Translations under genes and position numbers: made by a program
Notes under the pieces: model-generated
The model's input: only the letters and a program-made list of their open reading frames with translations
Told to the model about the DNA's origin: nothing
Database searches by the model: none
In this document: piece by piece, positions 33,463-34,280 of the stretch
How the letters are laid out: every line of letters starts with the position of its first letter
Position numbering within the stretch: position 1 is the stretch's first letter
DNA from: Gammaproteobacteria bacterium 53_120_T64
GTDB taxonomy: Bacteria; Pseudomonadota; Gammaproteobacteria; Pseudomonadales; Porticoccaceae
Length of the DNA: 34,280 nt
Assembly: GCA_002162815.1 (NCBI GenBank)
Contig: MAAT01000070.1
Coordinates: 1 to 34,280, forward strand
Reading direction: 5' to 3'

Positions 33463-33506
33463 AACCATAAAAAAACCCGCTGTCATTAGCGGGTTTTTTT
33501 ATGGTT
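33463..33506. terminator. Strong bidirectional terminator, 19-bp perfect stem
   Basis: The arm at 33463-33481 pairs perfectly with 33488-33506 around a six-base loop, with A7/T7 tracts. It separates the convergent six-cysteine protein gene and secF. Confidence 0.93.
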
Positions 33507-33522
33507 GAAGAAAAGTGAGCAC

Positions 33523-34280
33523 TTAGGGTAAACCATCAAACTCCACGCCTTCCTTCTCCGTCGGCATCAGGTCTTCGCGACTAATATCCATCGCCAGCAG
33601 TATATTCGCCGCCACATAAATTGATGAATAGGTACCCACCGCCACACCGACAATCAAGGCGATTGAAAAGTTGTGGATGAGCTCGCCGCCAATAAAAAAC
33701 AAGGCAAAGAGCACCAACAAGGTCGTTAAGGACGTAATAATGGTGCGGCCCAATGTCTGTGTCAGCGATTCATTAATGACCTCACTGGCCTCGGCAACCC
33801 GCAGTAGGCGAAAGTTCTCGCGAATGCGATCCGATACGACGATGGTATCGTTCAGTGAGTAACCAATCACCGCCAACACGGCCGCCAGTACCGTGAGGTC
33901 AAACTCCACACCAAACAGCGAGAAGAAACCCAGGGTAATAATCACGTCGTGTACCAGGGCACAAACGGCGGCGATGGAAAATTTATACTGAAAGCGAATC
34001 GCCACATACAGCATCACCACGGCGAGAGCGGCGAGCATTCCCAGGCCACCGTCATCGCGTAGTTCCTCACCAATTTGTGGACCGACGAATTCGATGCGCC
34101 GCAGCTCAACTGCGGGGTTGGCCACCCTCAGTACCGTCATCACCTGGTCGGACAAACCCGACTCTGGCTGGCCCTGTAGACGTATCAACACTTCACTATC
34201 GCTACCGAAGTGCACCACCACCGGGTTTTTAAAGCCACCCTCTTCCAAGGACGAACGCACCACACTCAATTCGGCAGCCT
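33523..34280 (-). CDS. secF: Protein translocase subunit SecF, partial (N-terminus beyond the window)
   Basis: About 252 residues of the C-terminal part of SecF, which with SecD uses the proton gradient to help export. The frame stays open to the right edge, so the start lies outside. The periplasmic P4-type domain ending (VEFVGPQIGEEL in form), followed by five hydrophobic segments and the conserved SLNDTIVVSDRIRENFR, identify SecF rather than SecD. The first TM segment is missing because of truncation. secD would be expected beyond the window, upstream on the minus strand. Confidence 0.95.
   Translation of the reverse strand, partial: AAELSVVRSSLEEGGFKNPVVVHFGSDSEVLIRLQGQPESGLSDQVMTVLRVANPAVELRRIEFVGPQIGEELRDDGGLGMLAALAVVMLYVAIRFQYKFSIAAVCALVHDVIITLGFFSLFGVEFDLTVLAAVLAVIGYSLNDTIVVSDRIRENFRLLRVAEASEVINESLTQTLGRTIITSLTTLLVLFALFFIGGELIHNFSIALIVGVAVGTYSSIYVAANILLAMDISREDLMPTEKEGVEFDGLP

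Noticed and set aside
1-34280. CRISPR arrays, insertion sequences, phage genes and secondary-metabolite clusters
   Set aside because: I looked for regularly spaced repeats, transposase or integrase motifs, capsid or tail proteins and synthase domains and found none.

Overview
The window is chromosomal DNA of a gammaproteobacterium, probably a marine member of the Cellvibrionales/Spongiibacteraceae type. That placement is an inference from gene content: the short forms of HmgA and FahA in an hpd-hmgA-fahA-maiA operon, a lexA gene with a CTG-N10-CAG operator, a DeaD/CsdA helicase, bacterial tRNAs with encoded CCA, and Baeyer-Villiger-type oxidation genes. No phage, insertion sequence, CRISPR array or plasmid function is visible. 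Most of the window is ordinary housekeeping and catabolic DNA; the unusual part is about 14.2-20.1 kb, with duplicated tRNA units, long non-coding stretches and a decayed gene.

Layout. 0.25-1.06 kb: a broken short-chain dehydrogenase gene. 1.1-4.6 kb: a metal (probably zinc) uptake group with a small His/Cys membrane protein, an outer-membrane porin-like protein, a ZnuA-like binding protein and a ZnuB-like permease, but no ATPase. 4.8-9.4 kb: lipid or ketone metabolism genes (methyltransferase, HSL-type hydrolase, flavin Baeyer-Villiger-type monooxygenase, enoyl-CoA hydratase-like protein), separated by strong bidirectional terminators. 9.4-13.3 kb: an unknown exported protein divergent from a large hybrid sensor kinase with about four PAS domains. 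13.5-14.6 kb: lexA with its SOS box, then a small conserved gene on the other strand.

14.78-18.6 kb: tRNA-Val and two tRNA-Asp (minus strand), queD, uvrB (minus strand), and two tRNA-Asn copies (plus strand) duplicated with their promoter. 18.6-20.04 kb: non-coding DNA and a pseudogene with four frameshifts and two nonsense codons. 20.2-25.04 kb (minus strand): a compact tyrosine/homogentisate catabolic operon, hpd-hmgA-fahA-maiA, ending in a 315-residue protein that looks like a heme-oxygenase-like dimetal oxidase (HDO). Tyrosine-derived 4-hydroxyphenylpyruvate would go to homogentisate, maleylacetoacetate, fumarylacetoacetate, then fumarate plus acetoacetate. The fifth protein has no place in the textbook pathway and is the best candidate here for something undescribed.

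25.4-34.28 kb: a lipoprotein M14-type carboxypeptidase, a YaiI/YqxD-family protein, deaD/csdA, a DoxX-family membrane protein, a lipoprotein M13 endopeptidase, an unknown secreted six-cysteine protein, and the 3' part of secF, which runs off the right edge. Bases 1-253 hold no gene that I can support. I had no search tools: family names rest on motif recognition, and all residue and base positions were counted by hand.
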